The translations under genes and the position numbers were made by a program. The notes under the pieces were generated by a model that ran no database searches, was not told where the DNA came from, and saw only the letters and a list, made by a program, of their open reading frames with translations. From the NCBI GenBank assembly GCA_044224905.1, contig JBGAJN010000004.1, positions 774,621 through 838,620 of the forward strand: DNA of 64,000 nucleotides, given 5' to 3'. Positions 24,709 through 33,656 of this stretch are shown here, piece after piece (the stretch's first letter is position 1; every line of letters begins with the position of its first letter). Source of the stretch: JBGAJN01 sp044224905. Its GTDB lineage: Bacteria; Verrucomicrobiota; Verrucomicrobiia; Limisphaerales; JBGAJN01.

Positions 24709-25971
24709 ATGAACGTGAACGTCTCGATACCCACCGTCGGCGAGCCATTGCGTTGTCCCCGCCACGCAAAGAAAGCTGCGTTACCTGCAGCGATTCGCAC
24801 CCGCATTTCCATGGCGGACCTCTATCGCGAGCCCTTCCGGCTCTTCTTCCCGCTCGCCGTGCTGGCTGGAATCATCGGCGTGACGTTGTGGCCGCTGATG
24901 CTCGGCGGATGGATGACCGATTATCCCGGCCCGAGACACGCGCGGCTGATGATCGAAGGATTCTTCGGCGGATTCATTTTCGGATTTCTTGGAACATCAC
25001 TGCCGCGCCTGCTCGAAGCACGTGCCCTCACCGCACGGGAAGTCTGGCCTCAACTCGCGCTTCACGTTGCGTGCATCGTCGCTTATGCGTCTAATGCGCT
25101 CACGCTCGGAGACGGCGCGTTCGCGATGGAGATGGTTCTGTGGTTCATCGCCTTTGGCCGCCGCGTAAGGGAACGTCGCGATCTCCCGCCGCCCACCTTT
25201 GCTCTCGTCGCGATGGCTTTCGGATGCGTCGTCGCCGGTCTCGGAATTCAAACCTTCGGCCGCACTCACAATCTCACAGCCGAATGGGAACTGCTCGCGC
25301 GCCTGTTGGGCTTCCACGGTTTCATTCTGCTTGCGGTCTTGGGCGCGGGTGGATTCTTGCTCCCGCGTTTCCTCGGAATCGGTGTGCGAGAAAAATATCC
25401 GACCTCGATTACGCCCACGCCCGCGTGGCGTCGGGCCGCATGGAAATCAGTAGCGAGTGGAGCACTGATCATCGCGTCCTACGCCATCGAAGCCATCGGC
25501 TGGCCAGTGTCCGCCGCGTTGCTCCGAATCACGGTGATCGGCGCATTTTTGTGGAGCACGATGCCGCTGGAACGGCTGCGTTGGACGTGGAACGGCGTGC
25601 AATGGTTGCTCGTCACGGGACTCGTGTGCGTGCCGCTCGGAGTTCTGGCTGCGGGTTTCTGGCCGGGCATGCGCATCGGGCTTTCGCACATCGAGCTGAT
25701 CGGCGGATTCGCCATGATCACCTTCGGCGTCGCGACGCGCGTGGTGTTCGGTCACAGCGGCAATCGCGCGAAGCTCGAACGCTTCAATGTCTGGCTGACG
25801 ATCTCCGGCGTGTTGATGTCGCTCGGCTGGCTCTCACGCATCAGCGGCGACCTCGTCCCCTCGACGATGGTGTCGCACTATAATTACGGCGCGGCGTGTT
25901 GGATCGCGGGACTCTTAATCTGGGCCGCGTGCGTCTTGCCGAAAGTGCTCACGCCCGACAACGAAGCGTAA
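24709..25971 (+). CDS. nnrS: NnrS-like multi-pass membrane protein
   Basis: 420 residues from ATG 24709; the first membrane segment starts near residue 45, and ATG 24811 (MADLYREPFRLFFPLAVLAG) is an alternative start with the canonical NnrS N-terminus YREPFRLFFPL. About twelve hydrophobic segments follow. The family binds heme-copper and protects against nitric oxide or nitrosative stress. No nitrite or nitric oxide reductase gene lies in the window, so it appears to act alone. The C-terminus is 5 bases from the convergent FAD oxidoreductase stop. An internal His cluster (LLGFHGFILLAV, MRIGLSHIELIGG) may supply metal ligands. Confidence 0.9.
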   Translation: MNVNVSIPTVGEPLRCPRHAKKAALPAAIRTRISMADLYREPFRLFFPLAVLAGIIGVTLWPLMLGGWMTDYPGPRHARLMIEGFFGGFIFGFLGTSLPRLLEARALTAREVWPQLALHVACIVAYASNALTLGDGAFAMEMVLWFIAFGRRVRERRDLPPPTFALVAMAFGCVVAGLGIQTFGRTHNLTAEWELLARLLGFHGFILLAVLGAGGFLLPRFLGIGVREKYPTSITPTPAWRRAAWKSVASGALIIASYAIEAIGWPVSAALLRITVIGAFLWSTMPLERLRWTWNGVQWLLVTGLVCVPLGVLAAGFWPGMRIGLSHIELIGGFAMITFGVATRVVFGHSGNRAKLERFNVWLTISGVLMSLGWLSRISGDLVPSTMVSHYNYGAACWIAGLLIWAACVLPKVLTPDNEA

Positions 25972-25976
25972 CCGCG

Positions 25977-28061
25977 TCACTGCGGCAACCACTGCACGGA
26001 GTCGACGACCACGTAGCCATCGGAGCCGACATTGGAAATGACCACGGCGGCCGGTTGATCAGCGGTGAACTCAAATTTGCCGAGCGACAGAAACAGCCCT
26101 TCGATCGGCGCCGCCGTTTTCTGATTCACAATCACCTTCTTCGTTCCGCCAGCGAAGATCACTTCCACGGGCGTTTTCGAGGAACGATTGTTGTTCGCCA
26201 CATAGCCGAAGCGGACTTCGTAAGTGCCGGACTTCGGCAGCTTCGCTTCGAAACGCGCGCTGGCCTTGCCGTCCTTCGCGTTGCCATCGTGACGAAAGCT
26301 GTCGCCGACAAACGTTTTGCCGACGGTGCTCTCCTTCCATTCACCCGTGAGCTTCGCCTGCTCGTCATCCACGACGACGCCGGGAAGTTTCCGCGGATCG
26401 AGGCCGCGCACGGTGGACGGTCCGGTGTAATGGAGAATCTGCCCGTCCTTCAGCAAACGTTCGCGCAGCTTTTCATACGGCACGTCCTGCACCGCGATGC
26501 CCGCGTCGATCGCCATCGCGGCCGCCGTCGCCGCGGATTGACCGAGGATCATGAACACCGGCTCCATGCGAATGCTGCCGTAAGCAATGTGACTCGCGGA
26601 CATCGCCACAGGCGCGAAGAGGTTGTCGCCCTGACCGCGCTTGGGCACGAGTGAACCGTAGGCGATTTCGTAGGGCCCCTTGGTGCCGACGCCGATGTCG
26701 CCCTCGTTTTGCACGTAACCTTCCGGCGTGATGTAGCGCTGCACGTTGTGCGAATCGATACCGTAGCTGCCCATGCCCACCGAGTCGGGCGTCGCGCGCT
26801 TCTTCAACAGATCGTTCTCCGTCATCACGTAGCTGCCGATCATGCGCCGCGCCTCGCGGATGTAAAGCTGGTGCGACCAGTTGCCGTTATCGGTGAATTC
26901 ATCCTTCGGCAATCCCCACTGACGCATCTTTTCCTGCACGTCCTTCGGCACGCGCGGATCGTTCGCGATGAAGAAGAGCCAGCCCTTTTGATACGTCTCG
27001 TGTTCCTTGATGATCTCGCGACGGTGCTCGTAGCTCGCGTCGGGATAATCGTAGTTCATCCCGATGTTGTCCGTGCTGAACGGGCCGTGGTTGTTGCAAT
27101 CCGTCTTGTGATTCGGAACCGGATCGAACTTGTTGAACGTCTCGCGCCAGCCGGCGTTGAACACGCGCAGCAGCAATTCATACTGCTTCGGATCGTAACC
27201 TTCCGGCTTGGGAAACGGGACGCGGTTCTCCGGAACGTCCGTGACGCAGTAGCGGAAACAGTACGCCTGAACCTTGTTGTCGCCCGCGCCGTATTCGCCG
27301 GGCGGCGCCGTGCTGATGCGCGGAAGCACGCCACTCTTCGGATCACCGGCCACCACGTACGGACTGATGTTCAATTTCCCGAAATGATGCCCATGGTGCA
27401 ACACGCCGACCTGCACGCCGTTCCACTTCTCGTCGTAAGTCTTCTGCGCCTCGCGACCGACGTGATACTCCGCGCCCGCCGCCGCCATCAGGTCGCCCTC
27501 GTAAGTGGCATCGATGAACATCTTCCCCGCGTAGGTTTTCCCGCTGAGTGTGGTGATCGACGCGATGCGCGCGCCGGATTTCTTCACGCCCTTCGCGCGG
27601 TCGAGCCATTCATCGCGAATAACGGTGAGTTGATTCTCGCGCACGAAATCCTCGAAGACCTGCTCAGCCACGTGCGGTTCGAAAATCCACATCGTGCGCT
27701 GCTCGCCATCGATGGCGGGCGTCCCCTGCCCTTTGCCGCCGTATTCCTCCTTCTTCTGCCACTTCCACGCATCGGCTCGGTCGTAGTGCTGCCAGACGCG
27801 GTGATAAAACTCGCGCGACAATCCGCCGATGACCGCCTTGTTACCGGTGTCGGTGAAGCCGAGCCCGCCGCTAGACAGTCCGCCGAGATGTTTGTCCGGC
27901 GAAACGACCACGACCGACTTACCCATTTTCTTCGCCTGCACCGCCGCCGTGATCGCCGCGCACGTGCCGCCGTAAATCACGACGTCGTATTCCGCCGCGC
28001 GGAGGCTTTGGGAGACCAAGGCAACGGCGACGACTGCCGCCGGAATAAATGAAAAGCGCAT
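25977..28061 (-). CDS. Exported FAD-dependent oxidoreductase (FAD_oxidored family)
   Basis: 694 residues from ATG 28061, where MRFSFIPAAVVAVALVSQSLRAAEY is a signal peptide. Residues about 28-60 contain the dinucleotide-binding fold DVVIYGGTCAAITAAVQAKK with MGKSVVVV as the second strand; a conserved GGLSSGGLGFTD and FIDATYEGDLMAAAGAEY are typical of the FAD_oxidored family common in Verrucomicrobia and Bacteroidetes. The C-terminal 150 residues are a beta-sandwich like that found on xanthan lyases and golvesins (SGTYEVRFGYVANN, VVVDSVQWLPQ). It may oxidise a sugar-derived substrate in the periplasm. Its stop is 5 bases from that of nnrS, a convergent pair with almost no spacer. Confidence 0.9.
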   Translation of the reverse strand: MRFSFIPAAVVAVALVSQSLRAAEYDVVIYGGTCAAITAAVQAKKMGKSVVVVSPDKHLGGLSSGGLGFTDTGNKAVIGGLSREFYHRVWQHYDRADAWKWQKKEEYGGKGQGTPAIDGEQRTMWIFEPHVAEQVFEDFVRENQLTVIRDEWLDRAKGVKKSGARIASITTLSGKTYAGKMFIDATYEGDLMAAAGAEYHVGREAQKTYDEKWNGVQVGVLHHGHHFGKLNISPYVVAGDPKSGVLPRISTAPPGEYGAGDNKVQAYCFRYCVTDVPENRVPFPKPEGYDPKQYELLLRVFNAGWRETFNKFDPVPNHKTDCNNHGPFSTDNIGMNYDYPDASYEHRREIIKEHETYQKGWLFFIANDPRVPKDVQEKMRQWGLPKDEFTDNGNWSHQLYIREARRMIGSYVMTENDLLKKRATPDSVGMGSYGIDSHNVQRYITPEGYVQNEGDIGVGTKGPYEIAYGSLVPKRGQGDNLFAPVAMSASHIAYGSIRMEPVFMILGQSAATAAAMAIDAGIAVQDVPYEKLRERLLKDGQILHYTGPSTVRGLDPRKLPGVVVDDEQAKLTGEWKESTVGKTFVGDSFRHDGNAKDGKASARFEAKLPKSGTYEVRFGYVANNNRSSKTPVEVIFAGGTKKVIVNQKTAAPIEGLFLSLGKFEFTADQPAAVVISNVGSDGYVVVDSVQWLPQ

Positions 28062-28164
28062 GACAGCCGTATGCCTTGCGCGAAGGGTTGTGTCGAGACG
28101 GCAGTTCAGCACGAGTTCACCATCCCCCTCGACCAACGTAACCACTTTGCCCTAAAAACGGTCC

Positions 28165-28791
28165 GTGCCGGAACTCCTCACAGTAGCCGTCCCTCCCGCA
28201 AAACCGTTGCTGGTGTTCGACGGCGATTGCAACTTCTGCAAGCGGTGCGTCGCGCGTGGACAACAGATCACGGGCGAACGCGTGGACTACCTTCCGTTTC
28301 AGGATGCGCGCATCGCGGAACAGTTTCCCGAAATCCCGCGCGAGCGTTGCGAACGCGCCGCGCAAATGATTGATACCGACGGACGCGTTTACAGCGCGGC
28401 GGAAGCCATCTACCGCGCGATTGGGCCCGAGAAACCGTGGTTGCTATGGAGTTATCGCAATCTTCCCGGCGTGGCGGACGTGAGTGAGGCCGGTTACCAC
28501 TCCATCGCGGAGAATCGCGTTCTGGTTTCCAAACTCACGCGCTGGTTGTGGGGCGAAAGTTTGGAGCGCCCGACTCACGTGCTGGCGCGCGTTGTTTCTG
28601 CGCTTGCTTGCGGTGGTCTACTTCATTGCGTTCGTCTCGCTGTGGACCCAAATCGACGGACTGATCGGCACGAACGGCATCATGCCAGCCGCGCCGATGA
28701 TGGCTTCGTATCAACAGGCGGTCGAGCAACAGCACATCGGGCTCGATCGTTACCGACTCGTGCCCACGCTCTGCTGGTGGCGCGCCGATGA
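28165..28791 (+). CDS. DCC (DUF393) thiol-disulfide oxidoreductase domain; 3' part out of frame with the LMF domain
   Basis: 208 residues from a GTG at 28165. The DCC motif is intact near residues 17-27 (VFDGDCNFCKRCV, with the Asp-Cys-Xaa-Xaa-Cys pattern). Up to about residue 142 (GESLERPTHVLAR) the sequence matches the family; beyond that the frame is a shadow ending at 28791, while the neighbouring frame (28592 onwards) immediately resumes with LFLRLLAVVYFIAF, which is the start of a lipase maturation factor family protein. In other bacteria these two domains often sit in one protein, so this looks like one gene split by a single extra base near 28591. The domain probably handles disulfides linked to the membrane partner. 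Confidence 0.8.
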   Translation: MPELLTVAVPPAKPLLVFDGDCNFCKRCVARGQQITGERVDYLPFQDARIAEQFPEIPRERCERAAQMIDTDGRVYSAAEAIYRAIGPEKPWLLWSYRNLPGVADVSEAGYHSIAENRVLVSKLTRWLWGESLERPTHVLARVVSALACGGLLHCVRLAVDPNRRTDRHERHHASRADDGFVSTGGRATAHRARSLPTRAHALLVARR

Positions 28792-30067
28792 CTTTTCCCT
28801 GAACGCACAGTGTGTCGCCGGTGCTGCGTTATCGTTGCTGGTGATTTTCGGGATCGCGCCCGCGCTGTGTTTATTCCTGATGTGGGCGATTTATCTCTCG
28901 CTCTCCACAGTCGGAGGAATCTTCCTCGGTTACCAATGGGACGCGTTGCTGCTAGAGGTTGGGTTACTCGCCATTTTCTTCGCGCCACTCCGGTTGTGGC
29001 CGCGACGGAATACAGCGACACGTCTTTCGACCACCATGTTGTGGCTGCTGCGTTGGCTGATGTTTCGACTAATGTTCGCGTCGGGCTGCGTGAAACTGCT
29101 CAGCGGCGACGCGACGTGGCACAATCTCACCGCGCTGAACTATCACTACGAAACGCAACCGCTGCCGACGTGGATCGGCTGGTGGGCGCATCAACTCCCA
29201 CACTCAATCCAAACCGCGTCGACCGCGGTGATGTTTTTCATCGAGCTCGTGCTGCCACTCTTCATCTTGCTTCCACGGCGCTTGCGTCTGCTTTCGGTTT
29301 GGCCGTTTGTCGCTCTGCAAGTGTGCATCGCGCTCACGGGGAACTACTGTTTCTTCAACTTCCTCACGGCGATTCTCTGTGTGCCATTGCTCGATGACCG
29401 CGCACTTTTGAAGCTCCTTCCTCGGACCTTGCACGAGCGCTGGCAGCGAAGCGAAGCGCCACCGCGCACCGATTGGTTCGCTCGCTTGCACCGCATGACG
29501 ATCGGAATTGTCGCTGTCGTCGTGCTTTTGACCACGTCTCTGCTCACTCTCGCGATGTTCCGCGTGCCGCTGGGTTGGGCACAGCCGGTGGCTGCGTTGT
29601 ACGGTTGGATTTCGCCCTTGCGGAGTATCAACAGCTACGGACTCTTCGCCGTGATGACGACCTCGCGGCCCGAGATCATCGTCGAAGGCAGCGCGGATGG
29701 AAAAACCTGGCTGGCTTACGAGTTCAAATACAAAGCCGGAGACCTGAATCGACGCCCGCGCTTCGTCGCACCGCATCAGCCGCGCCTCGATTGGCAGATG
29801 TGGTTCGCCTCGCTCGGCGACGTGCGCGGCAATCCGTGGTTCATCAACTTCGTGGGCCGCTTGCTGCAAGGTTCGCCCGAAGTGCTCGCGCTCATGGCGC
29901 ACAATCCCTTTCCGGCTGCGCCGCCGAAATACATTCGCGCGGTAACTTACGATTATCATTTCACCGACCCTGCCACGCGCCGTGCGACGGGCGCGTGGTG
30001 GCGCCGCGAATTCAAAGGCGAATACTGTCCGCCGCTCTCGCTGGAGAACTTCGCGCCGCGACTGTAA
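28592..30067 (+). CDS. Lipase maturation factor (LMF1) family membrane protein, possibly the 3' half of a split DCC-LMF gene
   Basis: About 491 residues counted from a TTG at 28592; the frame stays open to a GTG at 28484, but the residues between are a shadow of the DCC gene. The first segment LFLRLLAVVYFIAFVSLWTQI begins a set of about seven membrane helices; characteristic LMF1 blocks are IGTNGIMPA, NYHYETQPLPTWIGWWAHQLP, and near the end NFVGRLLQGSPEVLAL. Family members are linked to folding or export of lipases and are found in bacteria and vertebrates. Joining the two frames by skipping the base at 28591 gives HVLARLFLRLLAVV without loss, supporting one original protein. Confidence 0.8.
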   Translation: MFLRLLAVVYFIAFVSLWTQIDGLIGTNGIMPAAPMMASYQQAVEQQHIGLDRYRLVPTLCWWRADDFSLNAQCVAGAALSLLVIFGIAPALCLFLMWAIYLSLSTVGGIFLGYQWDALLLEVGLLAIFFAPLRLWPRRNTATRLSTTMLWLLRWLMFRLMFASGCVKLLSGDATWHNLTALNYHYETQPLPTWIGWWAHQLPHSIQTASTAVMFFIELVLPLFILLPRRLRLLSVWPFVALQVCIALTGNYCFFNFLTAILCVPLLDDRALLKLLPRTLHERWQRSEAPPRTDWFARLHRMTIGIVAVVVLLTTSLLTLAMFRVPLGWAQPVAALYGWISPLRSINSYGLFAVMTTSRPEIIVEGSADGKTWLAYEFKYKAGDLNRRPRFVAPHQPRLDWQMWFASLGDVRGNPWFINFVGRLLQGSPEVLALMAHNPFPAAPPKYIRAVTYDYHFTDPATRRATGAWWRREFKGEYCPPLSLENFAPRL

Positions 30068-30135
30068 TCCGCGGTGATTCGCGTGGCCAATCCGTGCGTT
30101 CGTGCTAATCTGTTCCGGTTCGTGTTTGTAAACTC
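30068..30135. repeat. CGTG-rich spacer upstream of pabB
   Basis: The 68-base gap holds CGTG at 30082, 30093, 30101 and 30121, in the style (ATCCGTGCGTTCGTGC) of dispersed intergenic repeats seen in verrucomicrobial genomes. Its copy number in this genome cannot be seen from one window. Confidence 0.35.
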
Positions 30136-31575
30136 ATGCGCCCGCTGATTCAGGAAATTCACACCGCGCACACGCCGGAATCGCTCGCCGAGCGATTGCG
30201 CGGCGAGCCGGGCGTGGTGTTGCTGCGGAGCGCGCTGTTCGACTCCAAGCAGGCGAGGTATTCGTTCGTCGCGGCGCAACCGTTCCTCACGCTGCGTGCG
30301 TTCGGCTCCCGCTGCGAACTCGCGCACGGCGGCGAGGCCCACATTCAATTTGGCAACCCCTGGCAGGTGCTCGACGGCTTGATGTCGCGCTACGAGTTGC
30401 TGGAGGAACTCGATCTCCCTTTCCCGCTTGGCGGCTGCTTTGGCTACTGGGGCTACGATCTGAAGAATTTCGTCGAACCGAAGCTGCCGCGCACCGCGGT
30501 CAACGATCTGGAGTTGCCGGACTGTCACGTGGGTTTTCACGACAGCCTCGTGGTGTTCGATCATCACCTCGGCAAAACGTGGATCATCTCGACCGGTCTC
30601 GCGATGGACGGCTCGCGCAGCGAAGCCCGGGCCGCCGTGCGTGCGCAGTTCTGGACGGATCAATTGGCCGACTCAACCGGCGCGTGTTGCGCGACTGCAT
30701 CAAAGAGCCAACCTCGGGTCGCAACGAACATTCGCTCCACGTTCACTCGCGGAGAATTCATTGCGCAGGTCGAGCGCGCTCAACGCTACATTCACGCGGG
30801 CGACATTTATCAGGTCAACCTCGCGCAACGTCTCGCGGCGGAAACGCACTTCTCTGGTTGGGAATTGTTTCAACGGCTCAGCGCGGTTTCGCCATCGCCG
30901 TTCGCGGCGTTTCTCGATTGCGGTGATTTTCAAATCGCCTCGTCGTCGCCCGAATCGTTCCTGCGCCTGAGCGGTTCGCACATCCTGACGCGGCCGATCA
31001 AAGGCACGCGCCCGCGGTCCGCCGATCCGAATCGTGATGCGCAGCTCACCTACGAACTCCAGACGAGCGCGAAGGAAATGGCCGAGCTGGTGATGATCAC
31101 TGATCTGCTGCGCAATGATCTCGGGCGCGTTTGCGAATACGGCTCGGTGCAGGTGCCCGAGTTGGTGCGGCTCGAACGGTACCCGCAAGTGCAGCATCTC
31201 GTCTCCACGGTTGAAGGCCGCCTGCGATCCGACGTCACCCATTTCGCCGCGCTCGCCGCGTGCTTCCCCGGCGGTAGCATCACCGGCGCGCCGAAGATTC
31301 GCGCGATGGAAATTATCGATGAACTCGAACCGGTCACGCGCGGGCCGTACACCGGCGCGCTCGGATACTTGGGATTCAATCGCGAAAGCCAGTTGAGCAT
31401 CGTCATTCGCACGGCGGTCCGCACGGCGGCCCAGACTTACTTCCACGTCGGCGCGGGAATCGTCGCGGACTCAATTCCCGCGGCGGAATACGACGAGACG
31501 ATGGCAAAGGCGGCTGGGTTTCTGGCGGCGTTGGGCTTGCCTGCACCCGCGGGTTTGCCGATCGCGGCGAAGTGA
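30136..31575 (+). CDS. pabB: Aminodeoxychorismate synthase component I (PabB-like)
   Basis: 479 residues from ATG 30136. It belongs to the chorismate-binding family that makes 4-amino-4-deoxychorismate for folate, or anthranilate in the TrpE branch. The C-terminal half carries the chorismate motifs RPIKGTRPRS, ELQTSAKEMAELVMITDLLRNDLGRVC and GGSITGAPKIRAMEIIDELEP. The N-terminal half resembles the PabB/TrpE N domain. PabB is favoured over TrpE by length, by PIKGTRPR, and by the lack of other tryptophan genes, but the two cannot be separated with certainty. No glutamine amidotransferase partner or pabC is adjacent. It converges with an AraC gene 12 bases away. Confidence 0.9.
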   Translation: MRPLIQEIHTAHTPESLAERLRGEPGVVLLRSALFDSKQARYSFVAAQPFLTLRAFGSRCELAHGGEAHIQFGNPWQVLDGLMSRYELLEELDLPFPLGGCFGYWGYDLKNFVEPKLPRTAVNDLELPDCHVGFHDSLVVFDHHLGKTWIISTGLAMDGSRSEARAAVRAQFWTDQLADSTGACCATASKSQPRVATNIRSTFTRGEFIAQVERAQRYIHAGDIYQVNLAQRLAAETHFSGWELFQRLSAVSPSPFAAFLDCGDFQIASSSPESFLRLSGSHILTRPIKGTRPRSADPNRDAQLTYELQTSAKEMAELVMITDLLRNDLGRVCEYGSVQVPELVRLERYPQVQHLVSTVEGRLRSDVTHFAALAACFPGGSITGAPKIRAMEIIDELEPVTRGPYTGALGYLGFNRESQLSIVIRTAVRTAAQTYFHVGAGIVADSIPAAEYDETMAKAAGFLAALGLPAPAGLPIAAK

Positions 31576-31587
31576 GCGCAGGCGCGG

Positions 31588-32481
31588 CTATTTCAACTGA
31601 TCCACCACCGCGCGATTGTGCGCGCGCTCGCGCTGGCGATACTCACTCGGGGAGACCTGTGTCATGCGTTTGAAATCGCGGCTGAAATAGAACTGGTCGT
31701 AGTAGCCCGTTTCCTCGGCGATCTTCGCGATGGAATCATCGGTCTCGATCAACCGCTTCTTCGCCTGATTGATCCGCTCGCGTTTGAGCCAATCGATCGG
31801 GCTCGTGCCCGTGGCCGCTTTGAAGTGCCGGAAGAAATTCGACACGCTCATGTTCGCCATCTGGGCCAGTTGCGCGATGCGCAGTGGCTGCGCGTAGTAC
31901 AGGCCCATTGCTTCGATTGGCTTGTGGAGCGATTGCGGAATCTCGCGCTTGTGATCGGCGTCAGGATTGGCTGAGGAACGCGCCATGAAGAGCAGCGCCA
32001 GCAACGCCCCCACTTCCGCGTGCAGTGCGGCCTCCATCGCCACGGCGCGCTTCTGCATGATGCGGAAAATCCGACGGAAGATCACCGCGGCCGCTTTGTC
32101 GTTGATGCCGCCGAACACCGGCGAGCCCGAGGCCGTAAGCATCTTGTAAATCTGATCCATGTGCGGGCCATCGACGCGGATCCAATACATTTCCCACGGC
32201 GAGCCTTCTTCCGGCCAGTGCGTGTTCGCGTGGTAGTTGTAAATCCAGCCGATCTGTCCCGGCGCGACGGCGAAACTGCGGCCGTTGACCTGGATGTAGC
32301 CGTTGCCCTTGAGGCAGAGGAGGAGCTTGTGGCCGGGGTAGTTGGGGTGAACGCGCTTGTAGTCGAGGCCCGCGATCAAATGACCCGCACGCAGCACGCA
32401 ATAAAACATCTCGCGACTCGCCTCGGTGGGCGTGTGAAACAGCGAAAGAAGAATCTTTGTGTTCTTCGGAGCCTTGCGCAT
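31588..32481 (-). CDS. AraC family transcriptional regulator
   Basis: 297 residues. The N-terminal half is a cupin-like effector domain (KLLLCLKGNGYIQVNG, APGQIGWIYNYHANTHWPEE), which probably binds a sugar. The C-terminal two helix-turn-helix units are clear: IAQLAQMANMSVSNFFRHFK and IAKIAEETGYYDQFYFSRDF, followed by SPSEYRQ. No Shine-Dalgarno precedes it; the sequence just before ATG is CCTCCCC. It lies downstream of a second AraC gene on the same strand (84-base gap), both facing away from the cytochrome/DUF1501 operon, so the pair may control that operon or their own transcription. The inducer is unknown. Confidence 0.92.
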   Translation of the reverse strand: MRKAPKNTKILLSLFHTPTEASREMFYCVLRAGHLIAGLDYKRVHPNYPGHKLLLCLKGNGYIQVNGRSFAVAPGQIGWIYNYHANTHWPEEGSPWEMYWIRVDGPHMDQIYKMLTASGSPVFGGINDKAAAVIFRRIFRIMQKRAVAMEAALHAEVGALLALLFMARSSANPDADHKREIPQSLHKPIEAMGLYYAQPLRIAQLAQMANMSVSNFFRHFKAATGTSPIDWLKRERINQAKKRLIETDDSIAKIAEETGYYDQFYFSRDFKRMTQVSPSEYRQRERAHNRAVVDQLK

Positions 32482-32565
32482 GGGGAGGATATTACATGCG
32501 AATGACTTTTCGTCAAAGTGGTTACTTTTTGCTTTCGAGCGAGAAACTTGCGTCGCCTGAAATCC

Positions 32566-33474
32566 TCAAGCTCCGTCGCCCGGCTTGCGATTGCCGGTGC
32601 GCACGGCTTTCGGCGGAGTTCGCGCGATCCCTTTGCGCGTGCGGTGGCGTTGACGAAACTCCGCGGGGCCGCAACCCATCTGACGGGCGAACACCCGGCT
32701 GAAGTAGAAGCGATTGGGAAAGCCGAGTTCATCCGCCACCTGCTCGATCGACTTGTCGCTCAGCGCCAACGCATCACACGCGAGGCCAATTCGTGCCTGC
32801 GAGACGTAGTTCGCCGGCGTCTGTCGCAGGTGTTGTTTGAACCAGCGGATGAACTTCTCCACGCTCATGCCGGCGCGCGCGGCGAGAAAAGAATTGGACA
32901 GATCGGAATGCGGCGCGCCGTGAACGAGCCCGAGGAGATCGTGCAGTTTGTCGGGAAAGCGCCGTGACAGTTGAGCGTCGAGTTGACTGAAGCTCAGATG
33001 GAGCAACGCCGCCGCGACGTGGTAAAGACGCTGCGCGCGCAATTCCGACGGCGCGCTCGCTTGAAGTTCGAGCGCGCTCTTCAGGGCCGGGCGGATCGTC
33101 GCGTCGACGTTGATCACGACCGGTTCGGTGAGCGCGATCGCTCCGGGACGCGTCACGGAAAAGTGAATCCAGAAGTGTTGCGCCGGCGCGGGCCCGCAGC
33201 AATCGAACACGGTGTAAGCCGGAATCAACAAGACGCGGTCGGGCTGCAGGGAAATCTTTTCGCCTTTGAAGCGAATGAAGTTCCCAGCGCTCGGATTGTA
33301 ATAGAAACGCCAGAACGGACTATCCACGCCCTCGTGGTTCCAGCCGGTCAGAGATGGCCGGTAGCCGCATTCGTGGATCAAAAATGAAGAAAGCCCCGAC
33401 TTCGCCACGGCGGTTAATTCCACACCCGTCGGCGTCGTGAAGTTCAAATAGTTGCGGCTGGTTTTCGCAGACAT
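32566..33474 (-). CDS. AraC family transcriptional regulator
   Basis: 302 residues. The N-terminal cupin-type domain (ISLQPDRVLLIPAYTVFDCC, FWIHFSVT) precedes a linker and the C-terminal DNA-binding part: SNSFLAARAGMSVEKFIRWF and IEQVADELGFPNRFYFSRVF, ending GPAEFRQRHR. The basic tail (RTRKGIARTPPKAVRTGNRKP) is unusual. It is the first gene of a minus-strand pair and is divergent from the planctomycete-type cytochrome operon across a 182-base intergenic region, the classical position of a local regulator. It is related to, but clearly distinct from, its downstream neighbour, so this is not a recent duplication. Confidence 0.92.
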   Translation of the reverse strand: MSAKTSRNYLNFTTPTGVELTAVAKSGLSSFLIHECGYRPSLTGWNHEGVDSPFWRFYYNPSAGNFIRFKGEKISLQPDRVLLIPAYTVFDCCGPAPAQHFWIHFSVTRPGAIALTEPVVINVDATIRPALKSALELQASAPSELRAQRLYHVAAALLHLSFSQLDAQLSRRFPDKLHDLLGLVHGAPHSDLSNSFLAARAGMSVEKFIRWFKQHLRQTPANYVSQARIGLACDALALSDKSIEQVADELGFPNRFYFSRVFARQMGCGPAEFRQRHRTRKGIARTPPKAVRTGNRKPGDGA

Positions 33475-33656
33475 TCAACGCGGTGGATTTTGTTTCAGAC
33501 ACATCGTGACGGGCATTCGCCGACGGTCAACGAGGCTTTTATCAGGCAATTCGGCCGCTTTGACAATCTTCACCGTGCAGCAAAAGACACAGAATAGCCA
33601 CGATCTGGTATAGCCATTTTCCGAATACCTCCTAAGCTCACATCAGTCAAAACCCC
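33475..33656. promoter_or_regulatory. Divergent control region between AraC gene and cytochrome operon
   Basis: The 182 bases must hold both promoters. TTGACA at 33560-33565 matches a -35 element for the plus strand, but the base run 17 later (AAAGAC) is a poor -10. AraC-type operators were not resolved by eye. Confidence 0.35.

Noticed and set aside
26709..28052. 447-residue plus-strand frame opposite the FAD oxidoreductase
   Set aside because: A long antisense frame due to high GC; arginine/valine-rich without family motif, while the minus strand has a complete domain set.
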